A DNA stretch of 64,000 nucleotides from DTU098 sp964498525 (GCA_964498525.1 CAZCGU010000008.1:1-64000); one strand, 5' to 3'; shown: positions 24,788 through 34,810, numbered from the stretch's first letter. Numbers and translations are program-made. The notes: a model not told the origin generated them from the sequence alone.

Positions 24788-27145
24788 ATGGATAAAAAAG
24801 TCTTTAGAAGGCTTGAATTTGATAAGGTGCTGGAGCAGTTGGCTTCCTTTGCCGGTTCTCCCCTTGGCCAGGAGCGGGTAATGAGCCTGCAGCCGGTTGC
24901 TGACCTGGGTACGATTATGAGGTGGCAGAAGGAGACCACCGAGGGGCGCGAGCTGATGAGACTGGATCCCACCGCTGAAATCGGCGGCTGGAAGGATGTC
25001 CGGGTCCAGATTAAAAGGGCGGATCGCGGAGCCGTCCTGGAACCCGAAGAACTGGCGGCGGTGGCGGATACGCTTACCGCGGGCAGGGTTTTGAAAAATT
25101 TTTTACTGGAGAGGCAGGGGCGCTACCCGCTCTTAAATGAGTTGTCCTTTGCCCTGGCTGCCCTGCCGGAGTTGGAAAAGGAGATCAAAAGGTCGATCCT
25201 GCCCGGCGGCGAGGTGGCGGACACAGCGTCCCCCGAGCTGGCCCAGCTGCGGCGGAAGATTTTAAGCAACCAGGCCCGGATTAAGGAGCACCTGGAGCAT
25301 GTGATCCGCTCTCCCAATTACCAGAAGTATCTGCAGGATCCCATCGTGACAATCCGGGAGGACCGTTATGTTGTTCCGGTAAAGATCGAGTACCGCTCCC
25401 AGGTGCCCGGTATTGTCCATGACCAGTCTTCCAGCGGCGCCACCCTCTTTATCGAGCCCATGGCGGTGGTGGAGAAGAATAACGAATTAAAGCGACTGAT
25501 GGTTGCTGAAAAGCAGGAGGTCTTGCGTATTCTTACCGGCTTGACCGCCTGGGTGGCCCAGAATGCCGAAACCATCCAAATATCCCTGGAAGCCCTGGGG
25601 GATTTTGATTTTATCATGGCCAGGGCCAGGTACAGCAGGAAGCTGGATGCCTGGGAGCCCGGGCTGGCCGGCGAGGCTGCAATGGACATCCGGCAGGCCA
25701 GACATCCCCTATTAAAGGGGGAGGTGGTGCCGGTAAATATCCGCCTGGGTGAAGATTTCGACACCCTGATCATGACCGGGCCGAACACCGGGGGCAAGAC
25801 AGTTACCCTGAAAACAGCGGGGCTGATGGTTTTGATGGCCCAGTCCGGCCTGCACCTGCCGGCCGGTGAAGGCTCTAAACTTGGGGTTTTCCAGAGGGTC
25901 TTTGCCGACATCGGGGACGAGCAGAGCATCGAGCAGTCCTTGAGCACCTTTTCTTCCCACATGACCAACATTGTGGCTGTTGTCAACGGGGCGGGGCGGG
26001 GCAGCCTGGTTCTTCTCGACGAACTGGGGGCGGGCACCGATCCCACCGAAGGGGCCGCCCTGGCCCAGTCAATTCTGGAGAAGCTGCACGCCCTGGGCGC
26101 CCGGACCATTGCCACCACCCACTACAGTGAATTGAAGAATTTTGCCTACCTGCGGGAGCGGGTGGAAAACGCCAGCGTGGAGTTTGACGCCGTAACCTTG
26201 AGGCCCACCTACCGCCTGCTCATCGGCCAGCCGGGCCGCAGCAACGCCTTTGAGATTGCCGCCAGACTGGGGCTGCCGGGGGATCTGGTGGACCGGGCCA
26301 GGGACTTTATGACTGTTGAACAGGTGCGTGTGGACGAGCTGATGCGCAACCTGGAAAGGGCGCAGCAGGTGGCCGAGGAAGAGCAGGAAACGGCGGTGGT
26401 CCTGGCGGAGGAAGCCAGGGCACTCAAGGAAAAATGCGAAAAAATGGAGCGGGAACTGGCCCAGAGGCGGGAGGCAATCCTGGCCAAAGCAGGCGAAGAA
26501 GCGCGGGCCCTGGTCCGGACTGCGAGACAGGAAGCGGAGGCTGCAATTAAAGAGCTCCGGGAAAAGTTTTCCCGGGAAACGGCCGGGGGCAGAGAGGCCG
26601 CTATTCAGGAAGCCAGGGATAGATTGGGAAAACTAAGGGTCAGGGTCAACAAGGCGGTGCCCGAAAGGACTATTGCAGGAAATGCCCCCGCAGACCTGCG
26701 GCCCGGTGAGGATGTCTATCTGCCCAAGTTCAACCAGAAGGGTTACGTGCTCAGCTCCCCCGGACCCGGGGGTGAAGTGCAGGTGCAGGTGGGTATTCTT
26801 AAAATGAGCGTTCCTTTGAAAGAACTGCGCAGGGCTGAAAAGACCGGGGTTCCCGGTGGACAGACGGAAGTGGGGGGCGTCCTCCTGGGCAAAGCCCGGG
26901 AAATTTCCCACGAGCTGGATTTGCGGGGTCTTTACGCCGACGAGGTCATGCTGCAGGTGGAAAAATATCTGGACGACGCCTGTCTGGCAGGCCTGTCCAG
27001 GGTTTACCTGATCCACGGCAAGGGTACCGGCTCTCTGCGGACGGCCATTCACAGGGATTTGAAAGGCCACCACCGGGTCAAGTCCTTCCGCCTGGGTGAG
27101 CAGGGCGAGGGGGGCTACGGGGTTACTGTGGTTGAACTGGCCTGA
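24788..27145 (+). CDS. mutS2: MutS2 endonuclease/ATPase
   Basis: The 785-residue protein has the MutS core helices, Walker A MTGPNTGGKT near 328-337 and Walker B with LLDELGAGTDPTEGAAL. A long coiled coil covers about 510-620, and a C-terminal Smr nuclease domain (LDLRGLYADEVM, VYLIHGKGTGSLR) about 705-785. MutS2 suppresses homologous recombination or splits collided ribosomes, depending on the organism. The mismatch-recognition domain of MutS is absent, as expected. Confidence 0.95.
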   Translation: MDKKVFRRLEFDKVLEQLASFAGSPLGQERVMSLQPVADLGTIMRWQKETTEGRELMRLDPTAEIGGWKDVRVQIKRADRGAVLEPEELAAVADTLTAGRVLKNFLLERQGRYPLLNELSFALAALPELEKEIKRSILPGGEVADTASPELAQLRRKILSNQARIKEHLEHVIRSPNYQKYLQDPIVTIREDRYVVPVKIEYRSQVPGIVHDQSSSGATLFIEPMAVVEKNNELKRLMVAEKQEVLRILTGLTAWVAQNAETIQISLEALGDFDFIMARARYSRKLDAWEPGLAGEAAMDIRQARHPLLKGEVVPVNIRLGEDFDTLIMTGPNTGGKTVTLKTAGLMVLMAQSGLHLPAGEGSKLGVFQRVFADIGDEQSIEQSLSTFSSHMTNIVAVVNGAGRGSLVLLDELGAGTDPTEGAALAQSILEKLHALGARTIATTHYSELKNFAYLRERVENASVEFDAVTLRPTYRLLIGQPGRSNAFEIAARLGLPGDLVDRARDFMTVEQVRVDELMRNLERAQQVAEEEQETAVVLAEEARALKEKCEKMERELAQRREAILAKAGEEARALVRTARQEAEAAIKELREKFSRETAGGREAAIQEARDRLGKLRVRVNKAVPERTIAGNAPADLRPGEDVYLPKFNQKGYVLSSPGPGGEVQVQVGILKMSVPLKELRRAEKTGVPGGQTEVGGVLLGKAREISHELDLRGLYADEVMLQVEKYLDDACLAGLSRVYLIHGKGTGSLRTAIHRDLKGHHRVKSFRLGEQGEGGYGVTVVELA

Positions 27146-27172
27146 CCCGGGGGTTCTGCCTCAGACGTTTCT

Positions 27173-27520
27173 TTAGACGTCTCCTTCCGCGGGGACGATG
27201 CAGATAAAAACAAAATTCTCCCCGGCGTCATTTTTAAACTGGTGTTTGGCGTTGGAGGGCACGTAGGCCAGGGAACCTTCCCCCAGGGAGGTGTCCTGGC
27301 CGTCCAGGCTCAATGTTCCCCGGCCGCTGATAATATAGTTTATGTGCGGCCAGGGGTGGGAGTGGTGGGGTGTCATGCCGCCATCTTTAAGGGTGAAAAG
27401 ACGCATGACCCATCCTTCCCAGCCCTGTTCCGGTCCGATTAAGGTCCTCTTAAAGGCGTTTTTCACGCCGGGCGCCATGACTTCAATTTCTTTAAGGTCC
27501 GTTATGTTGCCGGTAAACAT
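27173..27520 (-). CDS. cupin-domain protein
   Basis: The 115-residue single-domain cupin has a metal-binding motif 1 (HHSHPWPHINYIISGRGTL) and motif 2 (AYVPSNAKHQFKNDAG). It is probably a small metal-dependent enzyme or sensor of unknown substrate. ATG 27520 follows GGGGGGAT on the minus strand. It is convergent with mutS2; an AGACGT/ACGTCT hairpin between them may end both transcripts. Confidence 0.82.
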   Translation of the reverse strand: MFTGNITDLKEIEVMAPGVKNAFKRTLIGPEQGWEGWVMRLFTLKDGGMTPHHSHPWPHINYIISGRGTLSLDGQDTSLGEGSLAYVPSNAKHQFKNDAGENFVFICIVPAEGDV

Positions 27521-27605
27521 GCTTATCCCCCCGGAAAAGAAGATTATATTATTCTGCCATTTCGGGGCGGGCTGGTGGAATTCCTTTAATTATCCTGATA
27601 AAAAT

Positions 27606-27630
27606 AAACCGGGTCGCGGCCCGGTTTTTA
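27606..27630 (-). terminator. bidirectional terminator after the CBM25-like gene
   Basis: An 8-bp stem AAACCGGG/CCCGGTTT with a 6-nt loop is flanked by A/T tracts on both sides. Confidence 0.7.
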
Positions 27631-27638
27631 ACTGCCTT

Positions 27639-27950
27639 TTAAGATGTGGAATAAATCCAGTTGTGCCCGTTGTTATTATCCCAGTTTTCGCCAATGTCGC
27701 GGAAACAAAAGGAAAGCCTGCTGTCTTCCATGTTCAAAGTTTTTTTCCAGCCCTCCGGTGTGTGCTGCATGCGATACTCTTCTACGATACTCCATTGCAG
27801 GGGATCCCCGAATCCGGCATGGAGATAGACCTGATCGGCGCCGGAGCGGTGCAGCAGGCCGTTATAGAAAATGGTTACGTCGCTGCCATCCGGGGTTAGG
27901 GGTTTGACGTGAACTCCCCTGGGGTGGTCAGACCAGCCCTGGTTATGCAA
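27639..27950 (-). CDS. CBM25-like carbohydrate-binding domain protein
   Basis: The 103-residue protein consists of one domain with the pattern VTIFYNGLLHRSGADQVYLH, a Trp-containing middle and FCFRDIGENWDNNNGHNW. This is the spacing of family 25/53 starch-binding modules. No signal peptide or catalytic domain is attached. TTG 27950 lies eight bases after AGGAGGTG. Such orphan modules may bind glycogen-like storage polymer inside the cell; that is inference. Confidence 0.65.
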   Translation of the reverse strand: MHNQGWSDHPRGVHVKPLTPDGSDVTIFYNGLLHRSGADQVYLHAGFGDPLQWSIVEEYRMQHTPEGWKKTLNMEDSRLSFCFRDIGENWDNNNGHNWIYSTS

Positions 27951-28174
27951 TTCTTTTCACCTCCTGTGAATGGATTTATTAATTCACCCTTTAGTCTAAG
28001 CAAAAATAAAGTTACTATGAGTGCCTATAACTGGGGTTGTTGGTGAGGACGCCCATTTCAGGCAAACAGCCCCATCCTTAAAAGGTGGAGCTGTACCGGG
28101 GAAATTATTAACATGTTAAATATCAAATCCGCCGGATTAGATGTTGGCGTGACCTCCATTTAGCTGGATTCAAT

Positions 28175-30484
28175 TTAATCCTGGTTTTCCCCGGCAGCTT
28201 GCGGTTCCTTGCCGGAGGAATCGCCCCCGGGGGGTTTATTCTGGTTGATCTGATACGGCCTGAAGATCTGTATATCATCCGCCGGTTCCGGACCTTTGCC
28301 GGCCCCGTGAATAGAACAGGTATCCGCAGGGGCCCGCAAGGCGTAGTCTTCCACAGTAGTGGGAACCTGGTAGGGGAGTTTGATCAGCGGTTTAATAATC
28401 CGGTCCGGGCAGTAATCATTGGGCAAAAGGCCGCTGGCCGCGCATATTTCCACAAAAACATGAACATTGTCTGTTTCTGTGGGCACTGTTCCATCAGCGA
28501 ACAAATCCGTCACCAAACAATTGGCCGGCGTGTTGGGCCCGGGCAGAAGCCCCGACTTGTTGTCTACTGTTTCCGATACCAGCCTCTCCGGCCGGGGGAA
28601 GTCTTTTGCCGGGACATTACTCAAGGCCTTACCCATAACATCCTGCCAGATCCTGGCCGGGTACATGCCCCCGTAAGCCTGGGGCATGGGGGTTTGATTG
28701 TTGTCGTGGCCAATCCACACCACCCCCACCAGCTCGGGGGTATACCCGGCAAACCAGATATCTACGCCCTTATCGGTGGTTCCCGTTTTACCCGCGGCCG
28801 GCCGTCCAATCTGGGCGCCGGTACCGGTTCCGCTTTGTACCACGGATTTAAGCATGTCCGTAACGAGATAGGCAGTGGTGGCTTTCATGGCCTGCCGCTG
28901 CTTGGGAACAGGCTGATCAATAATAATTCCGTCCGCCTTTTCCACTCTGATGACGGCGGTGGGTTGAATGAATATTCCCTGGTTGGCAAAGGCCCCGTAG
29001 GCTGCGGCCATCTGCAGGGGGGTAACCCCGCTGTGCAGCCCGCCCAGGGCCATGCTGGCGCCGTGTTTTGACGGGTCCAGCTTGATTCCCAGGCCGGAGG
29101 CAAATTGGATGGATTCACTTAAACCCACTGTATCGGACAACAGCTTTACCGCAACTGTATTAATAGACCGGGTCAGGGCTGTGCGCAGAGTGACCAGGCC
29201 CCTGTATACGCCGTCGGAGTTTTTCGGTTCATAGGTGCCGTATTTGACGGGAATATCGTCAACCACCGAGGCCGGCCCCAGGCCCTTGTATTCAATGGCC
29301 GGTCCGTAGGCTGCAATGGGCTTGAAGGCGGAGCCGGGCTGCCGGGAGGTCATGGTGGCCCGGTTCCACTGCCGCTTCTGGATATGTTCCCGCCCGCCCA
29401 CCAGGGCTTTAATATGCCCTGTATGGGGGTCCAGCACCACAATTGCGCCCTGGGGCTGGGAAATACCGTTGTCGTCAGTTTTGGAAGGCGGAAAGTTGGC
29501 AGCTTTTTTCATTGCGGCTTCGGCAATTTGCTGAATCTTCGGGTCAAGGGTGGTAAAGACTTTCAGCCCCCCGTTAAAAACTTCGGTTTCGCCGAATTGT
29601 TCTATAAGTACCTCTGTTACATAATCAAGAAAGTACGGGTAGGGGTACTGCCTGTTGGACGGCTCCCGGGTATCCAGCTCCAACTCCCTGGCTTTGGCGG
29701 CGTCTGCCTGGCCCTGGTCGATATAGTTATACTTGACCATGCTGTCCAGAACCGTATTGCGCCTGGCAATGATTGTTTTTATGTGTTTTTCCTTTTCCTC
29801 CCCCTGGAGAACCAGAATCTTAAAAGGGTTGTAAGAGCTGGGGGCCTGGGGCAGGGCGGCCAGCAGGGCCGCTTCCTCCAGTTCCAGCTTAACCACATCT
29901 TTGCCGAAAAAAGTTTGCGCCGCCGCCTGGATGCCGTAGGTTCCTTCTCCCATGTAGATGTTGTTCAGGTACATTCCCAGAATCTCGTCCTTTGTATAGC
30001 GCCTTTCAACCTGAACCGACAGAATTAGCTCCTGGATCTTCCTTTTAATAGTTTGCTCCGGGCTTAAAAAGGACAACTTGACCAGCTGTTGGGTAACGGT
30101 GCTGCCGCCCTGCCGGATTTCCCGCGAGGTCAGGTCGGACCAGGCAGCCCTGATAATTCCCCTCAGGCTGAATCCATGGTGCTGGTAGAAAGCGGGATCT
30201 TCAATGGCCAGAAAAGCGTTTACAACATGTTTGGGAACCTCCTTGATGTCTACGGGAACGCTGTTCTTAATGCCCACATTGGTTACCAGGTTTCCGTCTT
30301 TATCGTAAATCATGGTCGCGGCGCTGGCCTCCAGGGCCGCCGGGCTCAGCGCCGGGATATCCCTGATGCTGGACAAGACCAGGCCAATTCCGGCCCCGCC
30401 TCCAACCAGCACAGCCAGGCAGATAAGGAGGAAAAGCAGGCGGCCGGGTTTTAATCTCCTTCGTTTATTTCTCTTTCTCGCCAA
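28175..30484 (-). CDS. class A penicillin-binding protein (PBP1a type)
   Basis: The 769-residue protein has a basic cytoplasmic start, one membrane anchor (about 15-37) and a GT51 glycosyltransferase domain with AIEDPAFYQHHGF and GGSTVTQQLVK. The transpeptidase domain has the active-site Ser in QPGSAFKPI (about 381-389), the SxN-type motif in RSINT and KTGTTDKG (about 565). The tail is Pro/Lys-rich. The enzyme polymerises and crosslinks peptidoglycan. TTG 30484 follows AGGAGGG. Confidence 0.95.
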   Translation of the reverse strand: MARKRNKRRRLKPGRLLFLLICLAVLVGGGAGIGLVLSSIRDIPALSPAALEASAATMIYDKDGNLVTNVGIKNSVPVDIKEVPKHVVNAFLAIEDPAFYQHHGFSLRGIIRAAWSDLTSREIRQGGSTVTQQLVKLSFLSPEQTIKRKIQELILSVQVERRYTKDEILGMYLNNIYMGEGTYGIQAAAQTFFGKDVVKLELEEAALLAALPQAPSSYNPFKILVLQGEEKEKHIKTIIARRNTVLDSMVKYNYIDQGQADAAKARELELDTREPSNRQYPYPYFLDYVTEVLIEQFGETEVFNGGLKVFTTLDPKIQQIAEAAMKKAANFPPSKTDDNGISQPQGAIVVLDPHTGHIKALVGGREHIQKRQWNRATMTSRQPGSAFKPIAAYGPAIEYKGLGPASVVDDIPVKYGTYEPKNSDGVYRGLVTLRTALTRSINTVAVKLLSDTVGLSESIQFASGLGIKLDPSKHGASMALGGLHSGVTPLQMAAAYGAFANQGIFIQPTAVIRVEKADGIIIDQPVPKQRQAMKATTAYLVTDMLKSVVQSGTGTGAQIGRPAAGKTGTTDKGVDIWFAGYTPELVGVVWIGHDNNQTPMPQAYGGMYPARIWQDVMGKALSNVPAKDFPRPERLVSETVDNKSGLLPGPNTPANCLVTDLFADGTVPTETDNVHVFVEICAASGLLPNDYCPDRIIKPLIKLPYQVPTTVEDYALRAPADTCSIHGAGKGPEPADDIQIFRPYQINQNKPPGGDSSGKEPQAAGENQD

Positions 30485-30587
30485 GTTACTCTACCCTCCT
30501 GTATATTTAAAAGAATTATAACATATCTCCATTGACTAGTAGTAAACAAAAATTACCTCTTTAAACGGCTGGCTGATTAAAATGAAA

Positions 30588-30612
30588 ATGGCCTCCACTT
30601 AAGGAAGGCCAT
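30588..30612 (-). terminator. terminator after LysM gene
   Basis: On the minus strand ATGGCCT pairs with AGGCCAT across an 11-nt loop, followed by TTTTCATTTT. Confidence 0.65.
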
Positions 30613-30627
30613 CTGTCGTATCTTTAA

Positions 30628-31020
30628 TTATTTCTGCTCCAGGTAGAGGTCCAGCGGCGGGAACAGGGGCATCGGGGTTGCTGTCGGTACCACGGATCCG
30701 TATGGAAGAGGAATGGCAATGATCTGGCCGGAATAAATCAGGTCAGGATTGATGATCTGGGGGTTGGCCTGCAGCAGCGCACCCACGGGAATATTAAATC
30801 TTACTTCTATACGGGATAGATTATCGCCCGGCTGTACGATATAAAGCGACTCCATGGGAACCGGGGTTACCCCCTGCCGGGGTATGTGAATGATTTGCCC
30901 CGGGAAGATAGAAGCCTGCCTTTCCAACCGGGGGTTGGCTCTCAAGATGTCTTCAACTGTTAGCCCGAAACGGTTGGCGATAATACTAAGTGTATCGCCA
31001 GGCTGAATAACATAATCCAT
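30628..31020 (-). CDS. double LysM-domain protein
   Basis: The 130-residue protein consists of two LysM domains, starting YVIQPGDTLSIIANRFG (about 3-47) and YIVQPGDNLSRIEVRFN (about 59-105), plus a short hydrophobic Pro-rich tail. There is no signal peptide, as in SafA/spore-coat type LysM proteins. It probably binds peptidoglycan or chitin-like glycans. It is transcribed ahead of the penicillin-binding protein, with a terminator between them. Confidence 0.88.
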   Translation of the reverse strand: MDYVIQPGDTLSIIANRFGLTVEDILRANPRLERQASIFPGQIIHIPRQGVTPVPMESLYIVQPGDNLSRIEVRFNIPVGALLQANPQIINPDLIYSGQIIAIPLPYGSVVPTATPMPLFPPLDLYLEQK

Positions 31021-31255
31021 ATAAGGAACACCTCCCTTTTGTTCACAGACTATTCAATTGTTAGCACTCCTGCCACCTTAAGGAAAGTATTTTTACCTTG
31101 CTTCTGTCTGCTTTGTTGTTTCCTGCGGCGTAAACAAGGGTGTTTTTCTCTTAAAAATCCGGTATGCTTCTTTTATAAGCTTTTTAAACCAGGGTCTAAC
31201 CGGATTTAAAATATTTAACTGCCTAATAAAAAAGCAGTAGTTCCAAGTATTATAG

Positions 31256-31285
31256 TTGACTAGAAACAATGCTAAAAATTATACT
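31256..31285 (+). promoter_or_regulatory. sigma-A-type promoter upstream of acetyl-CoA synthetase
   Basis: TTGACT (31256-31261) and TATACT (31280-31285) have an 18-base spacer in an AT-rich stretch. The predicted leader is about 145 bases. The rest of 31021-31435 holds no gene. Confidence 0.6.
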
Positions 31286-31347
31286 TGTGTTGAGATCTGT
31301 TCAAGCTGCGCTACCTTTGTTGTTTGGAATAATGACAGTAATTGTTG

Positions 31348-31367
31348 TATTTAACAAATGTTAAATA
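31348..31367 (+). promoter_or_regulatory. 20-bp perfect palindrome, candidate operator
   Basis: TATTTAACAAATGTTAAATA has 9-bp arms around AA. It lies between the candidate promoter and the acetyl-CoA synthetase gene. A related shorter palindrome TTAACATGTTAA occurs at 28108-28119. The binding protein is unknown. Confidence 0.5.
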
Positions 31368-31435
31368 GATCAACCCTTCCTAACGAAACTTCACTTCAGA
31401 CCGTTTTTTAAGACAGAAGGGGGTATTCAACAGCT

Positions 31436-33541
31436 ATGGGGGAATTAACCAGTTTGTTCAAACCCGCGTCCCTGGCCGTTATCGGCGCTTCCAGGGCAAG
31501 GGGTAAAATCGGCAACGCCATCGTCCGCAATGTCATGGCAAGCGGCTACCGGGGAAAGATCTATCCGATCAATCCCAGGGAAAAGGAAATCGAGGGACTG
31601 CCCTCCTACCCGTCAGTCGGTGCCGTTCCGGGTGACGTGGATATGGCTGTTATCTCCGTGCCGGCGGCAAAGGTGCTGGCGGCGGCCGGCGCCTGCGGCG
31701 AAAAAGGGGTCAAGGCACTGGTAGTGATCACAGCTGGGTTTAAGGAAACAGGTATAGAGGGACTGGACCTGGAAAAAAAACTTTTGGAAACCTGCCACCG
31801 TTACGAGATGAAAATGCTGGGACCCAACTGTGTAGGACTTGTGGACACGCATACCCCTGTCAACGCTTCCTTTGCCGCCACGTATCCCCTCAAAGGAGAT
31901 ATTGCCTTCCTTTCCCAAAGCGGGGCTATCCTTCTGGCCATCCTGGACTGGAGCAGCGCTGCGGGGCTTGGTTTCAGCAAAGTAGTCAGCCTGGGAAACA
32001 AAGCCAACCTTTCTGAAATAGATTTTATTAAGGACGCTGCCAATGATCCTTACACCAGGGTCATTCTCTGTTATATTGAGGACATCGTGGACGGCGCCCG
32101 CTTTCTGGAAGTGGCCGGCTGGGCGTCTAAAAAAAAGCCGGTTATTGTCTTGAAGTCCGGTGTCAGCCAGGCTGGCGCGCTGGCGGCCTCATCCCATACC
32201 GGCGCCCTGGCGGGTAGCGATCTGGCTTACGCTACGGCTTTTGCCCAGTGCGGCGTGATCAGGGCCCACAGTATGACCGAACTCTTTGACCTGGCCGTGG
32301 CTTTTTCCAAGTCCGTAATCCCCGCCGGCAACAGGGTTGCGATTGTTACCAATTCCGGCGGACCCGGAATTATTGCCACGGACAACGTGGAATTAAAGGG
32401 GCTGGCCATGGCCCGCTTTGATAAAAGGACTCTGGAGGAGCTTCGCGCCTACCTGCCCCAGGAGGCCGGTATCTATAACCCGGTGGACGTCCTGGGGGAT
32501 GCCGGGGCGGAACGTTTCGAGTTTGCCCTGGAAAAAGTAATGAAAGACCCCAACGTTGACAGCGTTTTGTTTCTCCTTTGTCCCACCGCGGTAACCCGGC
32601 CCGTGGAGATCTCCCAGGCCCTGATCAGGGTCCGGGACGCCCACCCCGGCAAGCCGGTTTTTGCGGCCTACACCGGGGGGAAATGCCTGGCCGAAGGGGC
32701 GGATATCCTTTCCAACGCGGGTATACCCTGCTTTACCTTCCCCGAGCCGGCCATCGAATGTATCCGGGGGCTGTATAACTACAGCCTGTACCGCCGGGGG
32801 GCGGAAGCAGCTGAAAACGGCGCGCCCATCACACCGGACAAGAAAACCGTTAAGGCTGTCTTTTATGATGTAATAAAGGACCGCCGTCTGACCCTGATGG
32901 GCAGTGAAGCCGCCGAGGTGGCCAGCGCCTACGGAATTCCCGCCGCGCCTGTCATCTTGACCACAACCCCCGGGGAGGCCGTGGCTGCCGCCGGGGAATT
33001 GGGTTATCCCGTGGTGCTCAAGGTGGCTTCCCCTAAAATTTTGCATAAAACAGATGTGGGCGGGGTTAAGATCGGGATTCAAAATCCGGAAGAAGTAAGG
33101 CAGGCTTTCATTGAGATTATGGACAGCGTCAACCGCTACCTGCCCAAGGTGATAATTTACGGCATCGAAGTTCAAAAAATGATGCCCAGGGGAACAGAAT
33201 TGATTGTTGGTATGACCAGGGATGTGCAGTTCGGTCCTTTGGTTGCCTTCGGACTGGGGGGAATCTACGTCAATTTGTTTAAGGATGTTGCCTTTCGCCT
33301 GGCGGACGGGTTGGCCGACGCCGGAAAAATCGAGGAGATGCTGACGGAAACCAAGGCCTACACCCTTTTGCGGGGCTACCGGGGCGAATCCCCCCGGGAT
33401 CTCGGGGCAGTGGTGGATGTCATCCGGCGCACCGCCAGACTGGTCAAGGATTTCCCGGAAATCAACGAAATGGATATTAACCCGCTCTTTGCCTACGAAA
33501 GGGGCCTTTCGGCCCTGGATATTAAAATAACCATATCTTGA
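31436..33541 (+). CDS. acetate-CoA ligase (ADP-forming), fused alpha-beta
   Basis: The 701-residue protein has a CoA-binding Rossmann domain (SLAVIGASRARGKIGNAI), two succinyl-CoA-ligase-like domains with the phosphohistidine loop SSHTGALAGSD (His near 253), and an ATP-grasp domain in the last 230 residues (YPVVLKVASPKILHKTDVGGV). It converts acyl-CoA + ADP + Pi to acid + CoA + ATP and so conserves energy in fermentation or syntrophy. It may use acetyl-, propionyl- or other acyl-CoA. The partner DRTGG gene follows 11 bases later. Confidence 0.93.
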   Translation: MGELTSLFKPASLAVIGASRARGKIGNAIVRNVMASGYRGKIYPINPREKEIEGLPSYPSVGAVPGDVDMAVISVPAAKVLAAAGACGEKGVKALVVITAGFKETGIEGLDLEKKLLETCHRYEMKMLGPNCVGLVDTHTPVNASFAATYPLKGDIAFLSQSGAILLAILDWSSAAGLGFSKVVSLGNKANLSEIDFIKDAANDPYTRVILCYIEDIVDGARFLEVAGWASKKKPVIVLKSGVSQAGALAASSHTGALAGSDLAYATAFAQCGVIRAHSMTELFDLAVAFSKSVIPAGNRVAIVTNSGGPGIIATDNVELKGLAMARFDKRTLEELRAYLPQEAGIYNPVDVLGDAGAERFEFALEKVMKDPNVDSVLFLLCPTAVTRPVEISQALIRVRDAHPGKPVFAAYTGGKCLAEGADILSNAGIPCFTFPEPAIECIRGLYNYSLYRRGAEAAENGAPITPDKKTVKAVFYDVIKDRRLTLMGSEAAEVASAYGIPAAPVILTTTPGEAVAAAGELGYPVVLKVASPKILHKTDVGGVKIGIQNPEEVRQAFIEIMDSVNRYLPKVIIYGIEVQKMMPRGTELIVGMTRDVQFGPLVAFGLGGIYVNLFKDVAFRLADGLADAGKIEEMLTETKAYTLLRGYRGESPRDLGAVVDVIRRTARLVKDFPEINEMDINPLFAYERGLSALDIKITIS

Positions 33542-33552
33542 GGTGATAAGAA

Positions 33553-34611
33553 TTGAAAAGCCTTTATATCATGGGTACTCCGGGAAGCGGGAAAACAGTG
33601 GTGGCCCTTGGTCTGGCCCAAAAATTGCATCAGGAAGGGTATAAGGTGGGATATTTCAAGCCTGTGGCCAGCGGACGCAAAGTGCCGGGCAGCGGGGATA
33701 TGGATTCCGCCTTGCTGAAAAAGGTTTTAGATCTCAAGGCGCCCCTGGAAATTATCGCCCCGGTTTCTGCCGGCCCCTTTTATCTAAGCGCCCAAATGGT
33801 GATGAAGGACGCCCTGGCCCGGATTAGGGGCGCCTTTGAGGAAATCTCACGGGGCGCCGATGTGGTTTTGATTGACGGGGCCCTGTCCATGGATATCCTG
33901 GGCAGCCACGGTTTAGACAGCGTTGCCCTGGCTAAAGCCCTGGGTTCCCACGCCCTTCTGGTTTTAAAAGTTGAAAACGATTACAGCCTGGATAACGCCA
34001 TCTTTTTAAACAGGCATCTGGTCCTGGAAGGCATTACCGTTGCGGGCAACATTTTTAGCAATGTTCCCAGACCCCTCTATGCTAAAACCGACGGGGTCTA
34101 CCGTCCCATCCTGGAAAAGGCGGGTTATAAGACCCTTGGCGTATTCCCCAGCAGACCGGAAATCGCCGCCCCCACTGTGGCCGAGTTTTATGACGCCCTG
34201 GGCGGGGAAATTCTAGCGGGCCACGAGCACCTGAATCTGCGGGTGGAAGACGTGATTATCGGTTCCATGACCATTGCGGGGGCCCTTACTTATTTGCGGC
34301 GGGCGGCCAACAAGGCCGTCATCCTGGGCGGGGACCGGGCGGACCTGGCCCTGGCAGCCCTGGAGACCAGCACCTCGGTGCTGATTCTCACCGGCGGGCT
34401 TTACCCGGACGTGAAAGTTCTGGCCCGGGCGGAAGAGATGCATGTGCCTGTGATCCTGGTTCATTACGATACTTACACCACAATTGAAAAACTGGCTCTG
34501 GTCAGCAGGCAAATTCAGCCCCACGATCAGGAAAGCATCCGGGCGGCCCTGGAGAACATCGAGAGCTACTGTGACTGGACTTCGATAATCCAGGGTCTGG
34601 CGGAGGATTAA
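33553..34611 (+). CDS. P-loop (BioD-like) plus DRTGG domain protein
   Basis: The 352-residue protein has a P-loop GTPGSGKT at 9-16 in a dethiobiotin-synthetase-like ATPase domain. A C-terminal DRTGG domain covers about 225-330 (AVILGGDRADLALAALETST, LILTGGLYPDV). This is the arrangement of the N-terminal regulatory part of long phosphotransacetylases, without the catalytic domain. Such genes commonly follow ADP-forming acetyl-CoA synthetase in this group, so a regulatory role in acyl-CoA energy conservation is likely but unproven. The TTG start follows AGGTGATAAGAA. Confidence 0.82.
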   Translation: MKSLYIMGTPGSGKTVVALGLAQKLHQEGYKVGYFKPVASGRKVPGSGDMDSALLKKVLDLKAPLEIIAPVSAGPFYLSAQMVMKDALARIRGAFEEISRGADVVLIDGALSMDILGSHGLDSVALAKALGSHALLVLKVENDYSLDNAIFLNRHLVLEGITVAGNIFSNVPRPLYAKTDGVYRPILEKAGYKTLGVFPSRPEIAAPTVAEFYDALGGEILAGHEHLNLRVEDVIIGSMTIAGALTYLRRAANKAVILGGDRADLALAALETSTSVLILTGGLYPDVKVLARAEEMHVPVILVHYDTYTTIEKLALVSRQIQPHDQESIRAALENIESYCDWTSIIQGLAED

Positions 34612-34810
34612 GCCCAAAAGGTTTTCCAACGCTGTCCCGCGCCGTTCCAGGGCCTGGCATAATCAAACAAATAAAGACCTTTCACTGCTTTAAACATGTT
34701 TTTTTGGGTGGAAGCCGGGCGTATAAGTGTTTTAATTACTTCAATGCAAGAAGTTAACGATTGTAGAAAATAAGTTGCGGGTATAAGTCCCACGGGAGGG
34801 GGGGTACATC

